Assembly (NCBI GenBank): GCA_018828145.1 | Contig: JAHJWO010000054.1 | Span: 248,001 to 312,000, forward strand | DNA length: 64,000 bases | Source: Alphaproteobacteria bacterium | Lineage (GTDB): Bacteria; Pseudomonadota; Alphaproteobacteria; Rhizobiales; Devosiaceae | Direction of reading: 5' to 3' | Notes under the pieces: model-generated | What the model was told of the DNA's origin: nothing | Database searches by the model: none | Seen by the model: only the letters and a program-made list of their open reading frames with translations | In this document: positions 31,515 through 40,777 of the stretch, piece by piece | Layout of the letters: each line of letters opens with the position of its first letter | How positions within the stretch are numbered: the stretch's first letter is position 1 | Program-made: the position numbers and the translations under genes

Positions 31515-33026
31515 ATGAAGGTAGCAATCGACATGGGCGCCACCACGGGCGCCGCGCCCGCGACGCTCGACCTCGAGGAGCTGCTCGCCACCCGCCTGCT
31601 CGTCCAGGGCAATTCCGGCTCGGGCAAGTCTCACCTGCTGCGCCGCCTGCTCGAGCAGTCCGCTCCCTGGGTGCAGCAATGCATCATCGATCCGGAGGGC
31701 GATTTCACCACCCTGTCCGAGCGCTATGGCCATACCGTTGTCGACGCCACCCGCACCGAGGCCGAGCTGACCCGCATCGCCGCCCGCGTGCGCCAGCACC
31801 GCGTTTCCGTCGTGCTCAATCTCGAAGGGCTCGATGTCGAGCAGCAGATGCGCGCCGCCGCCGCCTTTCTCGGCGGCATGTTCGATGCCGATCGCGACTA
31901 CTGGTATCCCGTCCTCGTCGTCGTCGACGAAGCCCAGCTCTTTGCGCCCGCCGTGGCCGGCGAAGTTTCAGACGAAGCGCGCAAGCTTTCGCTCGGCGCC
32001 ATGACCAACCTGATGTGCCGCGGCCGCAAGCGCGGTCTGGCGGGCGTCATCGCCACCCAGCGCCTCGCCAAGCTGGCCAAGAATGTCGCCGCCGAAGCCT
32101 CCAACTTCCTCATGGGCCGCACCTTTCTCGATATCGACATGGCCCGCGCCGCTGACCTCCTGGGCATGGAAAAGCGCCAGGCCGAGCAGTTCCGCGACCT
32201 GGCCCGCGGCCATTTCGTCGCCCTCGGCCCCGCCATTTCCCGCCGGCCCCTGCCGGTCACCATCGGCGCAGTCGAAACCTCGGCCCGTTCCTCGAGCCCC
32301 AAGCTCACCCCCCTGCCCGAGGCGCCGGTCGACGCGGCCGATCTCATCTTCACCGCCTCGCCCGAAGAGCAGGCGCGTCCGGTCACCCGCCGGCCGGCAC
32401 CGCCTCCGCCGCCCTCGACCAACGAGTTGCTGGCCCAGCTCTCGCGCCCCCGTGCCCCGGCCGAGGAAGCCCCGCAGAGCCTCTTTCCCGAAATCGACGA
32501 GGCCGAGCGCGACCGGCAGATCGACGCCATCATGGCCGAATTGCTGGGCGACCCCGATGCCAGCTTCCGCACCGTCGCCGTGCTCTATCAGGATTTCCTG
32601 GTGCGCTGCCGCATCCGCCGCGTCCCCGGCGAGCCCCCGGCCCTGCCCGCCTTCAAGCGCAAGCTGGCCGTCGCCCGCGTGGCGCCCGATGCCGAAGTCG
32701 CCAGCAGCGATGCCTGGCGGCAGGCGCTTGCCATGTCCGAGGCGCTGACCGACGACGTGCAGGGCGTGTTCCTGGTGCTGGCGCAGGCCGCCGTCACCGG
32801 CGCCCCCTGCCCCTCCGACGCCACCCTGGCTCGCCTCTACGGCACCCACTCGGCCAGCCGCGCCCGGCGCCTGCTGACCTGGTTCGAGGAACGCGGCCTG
32901 CTGGTGGTCCGCCTCGACTTCCGCAACAACCGCGTCGTCGCCTTCCCCGACCTCGGCGCCGAAACCGCCCCCGGCGATCCCAACGGCCCCGACGCCATGA
33001 TCGACGAGCGCGGCGCAGCCGAGTAG
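31515..33026 (+). CDS. HerA/FtsK-like ATPase with DUF87-type core
   Basis: 503 residues. N-terminal P-loop ATPase: Walker A GNSGSGKS at residues 32-39, Walker B VLVVVDEAQL near residue 145, then a CRGRKRGLAGVIATQRLAKL block typical of HerA/VirB4-like translocases (arginine-finger region). After about residue 260 comes a proline-rich linker and a helical C-terminal domain with a winged-helix-like end (YGTHSASRARRLLTWFEERGLL). HerA proteins pump DNA, but no NurA partner is adjacent, so a role is not assigned. The ATG at 31515 follows GGAGA. Confidence 0.82.
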   Translation: MKVAIDMGATTGAAPATLDLEELLATRLLVQGNSGSGKSHLLRRLLEQSAPWVQQCIIDPEGDFTTLSERYGHTVVDATRTEAELTRIAARVRQHRVSVVLNLEGLDVEQQMRAAAAFLGGMFDADRDYWYPVLVVVDEAQLFAPAVAGEVSDEARKLSLGAMTNLMCRGRKRGLAGVIATQRLAKLAKNVAAEASNFLMGRTFLDIDMARAADLLGMEKRQAEQFRDLARGHFVALGPAISRRPLPVTIGAVETSARSSSPKLTPLPEAPVDAADLIFTASPEEQARPVTRRPAPPPPPSTNELLAQLSRPRAPAEEAPQSLFPEIDEAERDRQIDAIMAELLGDPDASFRTVAVLYQDFLVRCRIRRVPGEPPALPAFKRKLAVARVAPDAEVASSDAWRQALAMSEALTDDVQGVFLVLAQAAVTGAPCPSDATLARLYGTHSASRARRLLTWFEERGLLVVRLDFRNNRVVAFPDLGAETAPGDPNGPDAMIDERGAAE

Positions 33027-33039
33027 CCCGGAATTCTCA

Positions 33040-33151
33040 GTCGACACCCTCCCCCTTGTGGGGAGGGATCAAGGGTGGGGGTGTTTGGCCCGGATATTCG
33101 GGCCAACCGCCACCCCCTCCCAGCCTCCCCCATCATGGGGGAGGTGCCGCT
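33040..33151. repeat. 112-bp intergenic repeat, copy 1
   Basis: Begins GTCGACACCCTCCCCCTT and ends GGGGGAGGTGCCGCT. It contains three nested hairpins (CCCTCCCC...GGGGAGGG, GGCCCGGATATTCGGGCC and CCTCCCCCATCATGGGGGAGG). A copy of the same length and about 90% identity lies at 39627-39738. Here it separates the ATPase gene from the convergent tctA end. Confidence 0.8.
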
Positions 33152-33177
33152 GAGCGGGCGTGACGTCATCGGGACCC

Positions 33178-34683
33178 TCAGTCGTCCTCGACAAACACCT
33201 CGTTGCGCTTCTTCCTTATGCTCGGCAGCACCGCCACGATCACCGCCAGCAGCGCCAGCCCCAGCAGCGTCGCCGAGATGGGGCGCTCGATGAAGATCAT
33301 CGGATCGCCGCGCGAAATGATCATCGCCCGCCGCAGATGCTCTTCCAGCAGAGGCCCCAGCACGAAGCCGAGCAGCAGCGGCGCCGGCTCGCAGCCGAAG
33401 CGGATCAGCAGGTAGCCCACGATGCCGAAGAAGGCGATCGCGTAGATGTCGTAGATATTCTGGTTGATCGAGAAGGTGCCGATGCAGGCAAACAGCACGA
33501 TGGCCGGGAACAGCACGCGATAGGGGATGGAGAGCATCTTCACCCACAGCCCGATCAGCGGCAGGTTGAGGATGACCAGCAGCAGGTTGCCGATCCACAT
33601 CGAGGCGATGATGCCCCAGAACAGCGCCGGCTCCTGGTTGATGACATTGGGGCCGGGCGTGATGCCCTGCAGGATGAAGGCCCCGATCATCAGCGCCATC
33701 ACCGGATGGGCCGGAATGCCCAGCGTCATCAGCGGGATGAAGCTGGTCTGCGCCGCCGCATTATTGGCCGATTCCGGTCCGGCCACGCCCTCGATGGCCC
33801 CATGCCCGAACTCTTCCGGCGTCTTGGAGAGCCGCTTTTCCGCCGAATAGGAGGCAAAGGAGGAGAGGATATGCCCCCCTCCCGGCAATACGCCCAGGAC
33901 CGAGCCAAGAGCCGTGCCGCGCAGCACTGGCCCGATGATCCGCCGGATATCGTCCTTGGTCAGCCATAGTCCGCTGACCTTGCTGACCCCGACCTCGCGC
34001 TCCTTCTCGTTTTCGAGATTGCGCAGGATCTCGGCCACGCCGAAGACGCCCACCGCCACCGCCACGAAATTGAGCCCCCCGAACAGCTCGCGCACCCCGA
34101 AGGTGAAGCGCGGCGTGCCGGTATAGATATCCTGCCCCACCATGCCCAGCAGCAGCCCCAGCACGATCATCGCCAGCGCCTTGAGGATCGAGCCATGCGC
34201 CAGGGCGATCGAGACCAGGAGGCCCAGCACGATCAGCGAGAAATATTCCGGCGCCCCGAAATTGAGCGCCGCGCGGGCCAGTGGCGGCGCGAAGAAGGCC
34301 AGCAGCAGCGTCGCCACCGTGCCGGCAAAGAACGAGCCGAGGGCCGCCGTGGCCAGTGCCGCGCCCGCCCGGCCCTTGCGGGCCATCTGGTAGCCGTCGA
34401 TCGCGGTCACCGCCGAGGAGCTTTCCCCCGGCAGGTTGATCAGGATCGCCGTGGTCGAGCCGCCATATTGTGCGCCGTAATAGATGCCCGCCAGCATGAT
34501 CAGCGAGGTTTCTGGCCCCAGCGTGAAGGTGATGGGCAGCAGCATGGCGATGGTCGCCGTCGGGCCGATGCCCGGCAGCACGCCCACCAGCGTGCCCAGC
34601 AGCACGCCGATGAAGCAGTAGAGAATATTGATCGGGTCAAGCGCGACCGAAAAGCCCAGGGCAAGCGAGGATAGCAGGTCCAT
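33178..34683 (-). CDS. tctA: Tripartite tricarboxylate transporter, large permease
   Basis: Twelve-helix permease of the TTT family that moves a carboxylate with a cation gradient. 501 residues; the family blocks GTLVGVLPGIGPTATIAMLLP (residues near 35) and YGGSTTAILINLPGE (near 72), and the repeat VLPGGGHILSSFASY near 265, are all present. It is the last gene of tctC-tctB-tctA (15-base gap from tctB). The substrate, citrate or another di- or tricarboxylate, is not fixed by sequence. Confidence 0.94.
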   Translation of the reverse strand: MDLLSSLALGFSVALDPINILYCFIGVLLGTLVGVLPGIGPTATIAMLLPITFTLGPETSLIMLAGIYYGAQYGGSTTAILINLPGESSSAVTAIDGYQMARKGRAGAALATAALGSFFAGTVATLLLAFFAPPLARAALNFGAPEYFSLIVLGLLVSIALAHGSILKALAMIVLGLLLGMVGQDIYTGTPRFTFGVRELFGGLNFVAVAVGVFGVAEILRNLENEKEREVGVSKVSGLWLTKDDIRRIIGPVLRGTALGSVLGVLPGGGHILSSFASYSAEKRLSKTPEEFGHGAIEGVAGPESANNAAAQTSFIPLMTLGIPAHPVMALMIGAFILQGITPGPNVINQEPALFWGIIASMWIGNLLLVILNLPLIGLWVKMLSIPYRVLFPAIVLFACIGTFSINQNIYDIYAIAFFGIVGYLLIRFGCEPAPLLLGFVLGPLLEEHLRRAMIISRGDPMIFIERPISATLLGLALLAVIVAVLPSIRKKRNEVFVEDD

Positions 34684-34698
34684 CTGGTCTCTCCCGGC

Positions 34699-35160
34699 CT
34701 AGAAGCGCAGCCAGGGGCCGAACCAGGGCAATTGCAGCCCCAGCCCCACCACGAAGATCAGCAGGCACAGCACGCAGAGCCCCACGCTGACCACCAGCGC
34801 CGCCAGCAGCGAGTTGCGCCGGCTCGACAGCGCCGTCGCAAAGCCCGAAATCAGCACGACCGGCACGAAGCCCAGCCCGCGTATCGTCGTGGCAAAGAAC
34901 AGGATCGTGCCCAGCACCAGGGCAATGCCGCGCCACGGCCAGGCCGGCGGCGCCTCCGCATCCGGCTTGCCGATGCCCGTGGCGGCGACCGCCACCCCCA
35001 GCGCCACCAGCACCCCGCCCAGCACGACGGGCATGAAGCCCGGCCCCATGCGGAACGGCGTGCCGAAATCGTATTTCATGGCTTCGAGCGCGAAATAGCC
35101 GCCCAGGGCGACGAACAGCGCCCCCGAGGCAAGGTCGTTCCGTGATGCATTCAGTGCCAT
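34699..35160 (-). CDS. tctB: Tripartite tricarboxylate transporter, small permease
   Basis: 153 residues with four membrane helices, as in TctB. The first helix region LASGALFVALGGYFALEAMKYDFGTPFRMGPGFMP-type pattern and RGLGFVPVVLISGFATAL are typical. It pairs with TctA in the membrane. ATG at 35160 with AGGGGAGAGGG before it. A stem-loop separates it from the binding-protein gene upstream. Confidence 0.92.
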   Translation of the reverse strand: MALNASRNDLASGALFVALGGYFALEAMKYDFGTPFRMGPGFMPVVLGGVLVALGVAVAATGIGKPDAEAPPAWPWRGIALVLGTILFFATTIRGLGFVPVVLISGFATALSSRRNSLLAALVVSVGLCVLCLLIFVVGLGLQLPWFGPWLRF

Positions 35161-35180
35161 TGTCCCTCTCCCCTGTGAAA

Positions 35181-35205
35181 ACCCCCGGCCCGTGGGGCCG
35201 AGGGT
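35181..35205 (-). terminator. Stem-loop between tctC and tctB
   Basis: On the minus strand ACCCTCGGCCC-CAC-GGGCCGGGGGT forms an 11-bp stem (one G-U) followed by TTTTC. It sits right after tctC and would give partial termination or 3' protection, so that the binding protein is made in excess over the permeases. Confidence 0.6.
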
Positions 35206-35230
35206 CCTTTTTCTCTTCCGGCTGGTCGGC

Positions 35231-36214
35231 TTACTGCGCCGAAACGCCGGCCGCCGCGATCACTTCAGCCCACAGGCCGATCTGGCCTTCAAGCTTCTGT
35301 GCCAGCGCGGCGGGAGTGGCCTCGCTTGCCTGCACCGGATAGGTGCCCAGCTCGGCAAAGCTGGTGCCGACCGTTTCGCTGGTCAGGGCCTTCTGCAGAG
35401 AAGCGGCCAGGCGATCGATAATGGCCTGATCCGTGCCGGCGGGCGCATAAAGCCCGTGCCAGATGCCCAGCTCGAAATTCTCCACCCCGCCTTCGGCCAT
35501 GGTCGGCACGTCGGGCAGCACGGCGATGCGCGAAGACGTCGTCACCGCATAGGCCTTGATCTCGCCGGCCAGGATCTGGCTGGTCGTGTTGGTGGTCTGG
35601 TCGCACATCATGTCGATCTGCCCGCCCAGCAGGTCGGTCATGGCCGGGCCGGTCCCCTGGTAGGGCACTTCGGTCATCTTGGTGTCGAGCGCATCCATGA
35701 ACAGCAGGCCGCAGAGCTGGCTTGCCGCGCCGATGCCAGCATTGGCATAGGTGATGTCTTCGCCGTTTTCCTTGACATGGGCGATGAGGTCTTCGAGCGT
35801 CGCGGGCTCGAAATCCTTGCGCGCCACGATGGTCATCGGCACTTCGGTGACCAGCCCGATCGGGGCAAAGTCGGTCATCGGGTCATAGGGCAGGCTGGCA
35901 TAGAGCGCCGGGGCGGTCGACATGCCGATATGGTGCAGCAGCAGCGTATAGCCGTCATTGGCGGCAGCAGCCACCTGGCCGGCACCCAGCGTACCGCCGG
36001 CGCCGCCGACATTCTGCACCACAACCTGCTGGCCAAGGTCTTCGCTCATGGCCGCGGCAACCAGGCGCGTCACCGTGTCGGTGGGGCCGCCGGCCGCGAA
36101 GGGCACGACGATGGTCACGGGCTGGTTCGGATAGTCCTGTGCCATGACAGTAACGGCGCTGAGCGCCGAGCCGGTCACAAGGCCCGCGGCCAGAATCTTG
36201 ACGATGGTCTTCAT
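35231..36214 (-). CDS. tctC: Tripartite tricarboxylate transporter substrate-binding protein
   Basis: Periplasmic Bug-family receptor, 327 residues. A cleavable signal peptide ends at VMAQD (about residue 26); the Bug fold starts YPNQPVTIVVPFAAGGPTDT and contains the ligand-loop region GIGAASQLCGLLF. It captures the substrate for TctAB. The first gene of the operon, preceded by a sigma-54 type promoter and two inverted repeats and divergent from the DctB-like kinase. Confidence 0.94.
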   Translation of the reverse strand: MKTIVKILAAGLVTGSALSAVTVMAQDYPNQPVTIVVPFAAGGPTDTVTRLVAAAMSEDLGQQVVVQNVGGAGGTLGAGQVAAAANDGYTLLLHHIGMSTAPALYASLPYDPMTDFAPIGLVTEVPMTIVARKDFEPATLEDLIAHVKENGEDITYANAGIGAASQLCGLLFMDALDTKMTEVPYQGTGPAMTDLLGGQIDMMCDQTTNTTSQILAGEIKAYAVTTSSRIAVLPDVPTMAEGGVENFELGIWHGLYAPAGTDQAIIDRLAASLQKALTSETVGTSFAELGTYPVQASEATPAALAQKLEGQIGLWAEVIAAAGVSAQ

Positions 36215-36273
36215 AGAGTTGTCCTCCCATTGGTTTTGATCCCGGCGTTTTCCCCGGGGGTCGCCTTCAGCAA

Positions 36274-36289
36274 TGCAAGCCGCGTGCCA
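36274..36289 (-). promoter_or_regulatory. Sigma-54 promoter of tctCBA
   Basis: On the minus strand TGGCAC-GCGGC-TTGCA matches the sigma-54 consensus TGGCAC-N5-TTGCW at every defined position (-24 GG, -12 GC). It lies 60 bases before the tctC start, with transcription expected near 36263. Confidence 0.85.
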
Positions 36290-36343
36290 CGCGCCAAACG
36301 CAATGCTGATATGCTTTTTCTCTTGAACGCAACGACCAAACCG

Positions 36344-36392
36344 GCAAGAACTTGCTCAGGTTCGGCCAGGTTATCGGCAACTTCTTGCCGAT
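36344..36392. promoter_or_regulatory. Two upstream activator sites, probable DctD binding
   Basis: Two inverted repeats share GCAA-N4-TTGC: GCAAGAACTTGC (36344-36355) and ATCGGCAA-CTTC-TTGCCGAT (36373-36392). Their centres are 33 bases apart (about three helical turns), 70-100 bases upstream of the sigma-54 promoter. This is the classic enhancer arrangement for an NtrC-type activator. Confidence 0.66.
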
Positions 36393-36407
36393 TGGCCGAG
36401 CGGAAAC

Positions 36408-38269
36408 ATGCCAGTGGCCCTTCGATCCACATTGCGGAACTGGTTTGGTCGCCGCCACCTGGTGTTCGGCACTCTCGGCCTGCTGGCGGTCACGCTGATC
36501 GCCTGGTTCGCCTTCGAGACCACCCTCAACGCCAGGATCCACGATTCCCGCGAACAGGCCCAGCGCCGCCTCGCTCTGTTCGAGCGCACGCTGGAAGCCA
36601 TCATCGAGCGCTTCCATTACCTGCCCGTGGCCATTTCCCAGGCGCGCGAAACCCGCGCGGCACTGGCCAACCCCGATGATGCTGCCGCCGTCGAGGCAGC
36701 CAACGGCTTTCTCTCCAAGCTCAACGAGACGGCGGGCGCCGGCGAGATCTTCCTCATGGAGAACAATGGCGCCGTGGTCGCCGCCAGCAATTGGTGGACC
36801 CTCACCAGCCTCGTCGGCACCAATTATTCCTTCCGCCCCTATTTCGCCGAGGCCCTGCGGCTCGGCCGCGCCGAATATTACGCCTTCGGCATTTCCACCA
36901 ATGTGCCGGGCTATTTCCTCTCCCAGCGCGTCGATGGACCCGATGGTCCGCTGGGCGTCGCCGTCACCAAGATCAATCTGGGCGAGATCGAAGCCGCCTG
37001 GTGGCGCTCGGGCGAGCTGATCGGCATTGTCGACGTCAATGACGTGGTGATCCTCTCCACCCGCCCCGACTGGCGCTATCGCCCACTTCAGTCCATTTCC
37101 CGCGCCCGGATTGAGAGTATTTCCAGCCAGCAGCGCTATGGCGAAAACGGCGTCGACAATACCGGCATCATCACCGACCGCTGGTTTTCGCGTGGGGCGG
37201 AATTCGCCCTGCTGGCCGGCAACGATCCGGAAACCTCGGGCTATTTCATCCTGCAGGAACTCCGCCTGCCCAAGCATGGCTGGCAGCTGATCGCCTTCAC
37301 GCCGCTTGCCCCGCTCTATGGCGGCGCCTGGACCGCCGCCGCTGCTGCCGGCCTTGGCGCCGCCGCGCTGCTGCTCATCGTCGTGCTGCTGGTCCAGCGC
37401 CGCCGCATCATTGCCCAGCGCCTGGCCGATCACGAGCGGCTGGAACAGCGCGTCGCCGAGCGCACCGAGGACCTGCACATCGCCAATGCCGCCCTGCGCG
37501 AGGAAATCGCCGATCGGATTCGCGCCGAAAATGCCCAGCGCGAGGCCCAGGCCGGGCTGGTCCAGGCCGCCAAGATGGCCAGTCTCGGCCAGGCCCTGGC
37601 CGGCGTCGCCCATGAGGTGAGCCAGCCTGTCGCCGCGCTGACCACCCACATTGCCAGTGCCCGCCTCGTCGCCGCCCAGAAGCAGGATGCCGATATCGGC
37701 TCGATCCTCTCCACCATGGACCGGGTGGTCGATCGCCTCGCCGCCCTCACCGGCCACCTCAAGACCTTTGCCCGCAAGGAAACCCGCATCGAGATGCAGG
37801 CCGACCTGGGCGCGGTCCTTGCCAATGCCCTGGACCTGGTCGATCACAAGCTGCGCGCCTTCGGCATCGACGTCGAATATACCCGCCACCGCGGCCAGCT
37901 TCTGGTCACCGGCAATCCGGTCCACCTCGAACAGGTCTTCATTAACCTCATCGCCAATGCCGCCGACGCCATGGAGCACACCGCCATCCGCGTCCTGTCC
38001 ATCGGCATCCGCGCCAAGGGCCGCAATGTCGAGGTCGCCGTCTCTGATACCGGGTCGGGCATTCCCGAGGGGGAGCTGGCCAACCTCTTCGACCCCTTCT
38101 ATTCCACCAAGGAGGCCGGGCGCGGGCTGGGCCTGGGCCTCTCCATCTCCTACGGGCTGGTGCGCGACATCGGTGGCGCCATCACCGTCGCCAGCGTTCC
38201 CGGCAAGGGTAGCACCTTCACCGTGCGCCTCCCGCTCACCCAGACAGCAAGAACCGAAGGGCAACAGGC

Positions 38270-38273
<4 letters not shown>
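36408..38273 (+). CDS. DctB-type sensor histidine kinase
   Basis: 621 residues. First membrane helix at about 16-34, a periplasmic double-PDC sensor (about 40-300; SYRPYFAEA-like FRPYFAEALRLG), a second membrane helix at about 305-327, a coiled coil, then HisKA with the phospho-acceptor His in GVAHEVSQPVAAL and HATPase_c with N box NLIANAADAM and G boxes DTGSGIP and GLGLGLS. It senses an extracellular carboxylate in DctB. It is divergent from tctC and overlaps the regulator gene. Confidence 0.93.
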
Positions 38274-39619
<1,346 letters not shown>

Positions 39620-39626
39620 AAGTGTA

Positions 39627-39738
39627 GTCGACACCCTCCCCCTTGCGGGAAGGGATCAAGGGTGGGGGGTGTTTAGCCCGGATATCCGGGCCACCCGCCA
39701 CCCCCTCCCACCCTCCCCCATCGAGGGGGAGGTGCTGC
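39627..39738. repeat. 112-bp intergenic repeat, copy 2
   Basis: Same length and layout as 33040-33151 (GTCGACACCCTCCCCCTT at the start, three hairpins, GGGGGAGGTGCTGCT at the end). A related hairpin, CCTCCCCCTTGATGGGGGAGG, follows at 39783-39803. The two copies bracket the Tct/Dct locus. Confidence 0.8.
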
Positions 39739-39848
39739 TTTTGTGGATTGAACTCGATCGTGCCCCCCAGAGTGGAGAGAAACCTCCCCCTTGATGGGGG
39801 AGGCAGGAGGGGGTGGGGCCACGCTCGCCGAGCGCTGAGGGGCCCGAC

Positions 39849-40712
39849 CTACCCCACCAGTTCCACCCTGAACCCATATCGTCCCGTCGCCCCGGCCCCG
39901 AGCACATCGCCATAGGGCCGCTCCGCCAGGTCATCGCTGCCCCCAACCTCTGCCGCTGTCCCATGCCAGGGCTCGAGGCACACAAACGGCGCCCCTGGCT
40001 TGGACCACAGCGCGAAATTCGGCAGATTCTCCCACGTAAACCGGATCGCCTTGCTGCCCGCCCCATAGCGCAGTCCTGCCCCGGCCCCCTCGGGAAACAG
40101 CATGGCATCGCTGGCAAACAGCTCATGCTCCAGCACCAGCTCGCCCGCCTGGAACGGCGATGGCAGCCGCTCGGGCTTCACCAGTCCGCCCGACAGTCGC
40201 ACCAGCGGCGGCTCGCCGCCGTTCTCCAGCACCACACGGTGCTCCAGCCCCTCGCAGCCCGGCAGCGGCCACACAAAGGCCGGGTGAAAACCGATCCCGA
40301 ACGGCATCGGCCGGTGATCGAGATTGCTCACTTCGGCCGTGACACTCACCGCCCGGCCCACTACCCGATGCTCCAGCGCCAGCCGGAAGGCGAACGGATA
40401 GATCGACTGACTCGCCTGGCTCGAACGCAGCTCGAACCGGCAGTAATCCGCCCCGCTCTCCACGAGGTCGAATTCGCTGCGCCGCGCAAAGCCGTGCTGC
40501 CCCATCGGATAGCGCTGTCCGTCTATGCTGACATGATCATTGGGCGCCCTTCCCACCATCGGAAACAGCACGGGCGAGCGTCCATTCCAGAAGGCCGCAT
40601 CGCCATCCCACAGCCAGCTGAGCCCGTCGCTGGTCACGATCGACTGCATCTCCGATCCCAGCGGGGAGACTTCTACGGTGACGTGCTCATTGCCGATCCG
40701 GGTCAGTTGCAT
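39849..40712 (-). CDS. Aldose 1-epimerase family protein
   Basis: 287 residues, galactose-mutarotase-like beta-sandwich of the LacX/YihR-like group. Visible blocks are SPLGSEMQSI, FPMVGRAPND, MGQHGFARRSEF (conserved His), GIGFHPAFVWPL (second His) and CLEPWHGTAAE (acid Glu). It probably interconverts sugar anomers; the sugar is unknown. Single gene between a repeat and hrpB, divergent from hrpB. Confidence 0.9.
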   Translation of the reverse strand: MQLTRIGNEHVTVEVSPLGSEMQSIVTSDGLSWLWDGDAAFWNGRSPVLFPMVGRAPNDHVSIDGQRYPMGQHGFARRSEFDLVESGADYCRFELRSSQASQSIYPFAFRLALEHRVVGRAVSVTAEVSNLDHRPMPFGIGFHPAFVWPLPGCEGLEHRVVLENGGEPPLVRLSGGLVKPERLPSPFQAGELVLEHELFASDAMLFPEGAGAGLRYGAGSKAIRFTWENLPNFALWSKPGAPFVCLEPWHGTAAEVGGSDDLAERPYGDVLGAGATGRYGFRVELVG

Positions 40713-40777
40713 GCGCGAGGGTCTCCGAAGCTGACGAAACTATTGCCCTACCCTCGCCGATCCGCCATGAACCGGCA

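Noticed and set aside
31230-31799. Minus-strand frame upstream of clpS
   Set aside because: Overlaps the ATPase gene antisense; no ribosome site or motif.
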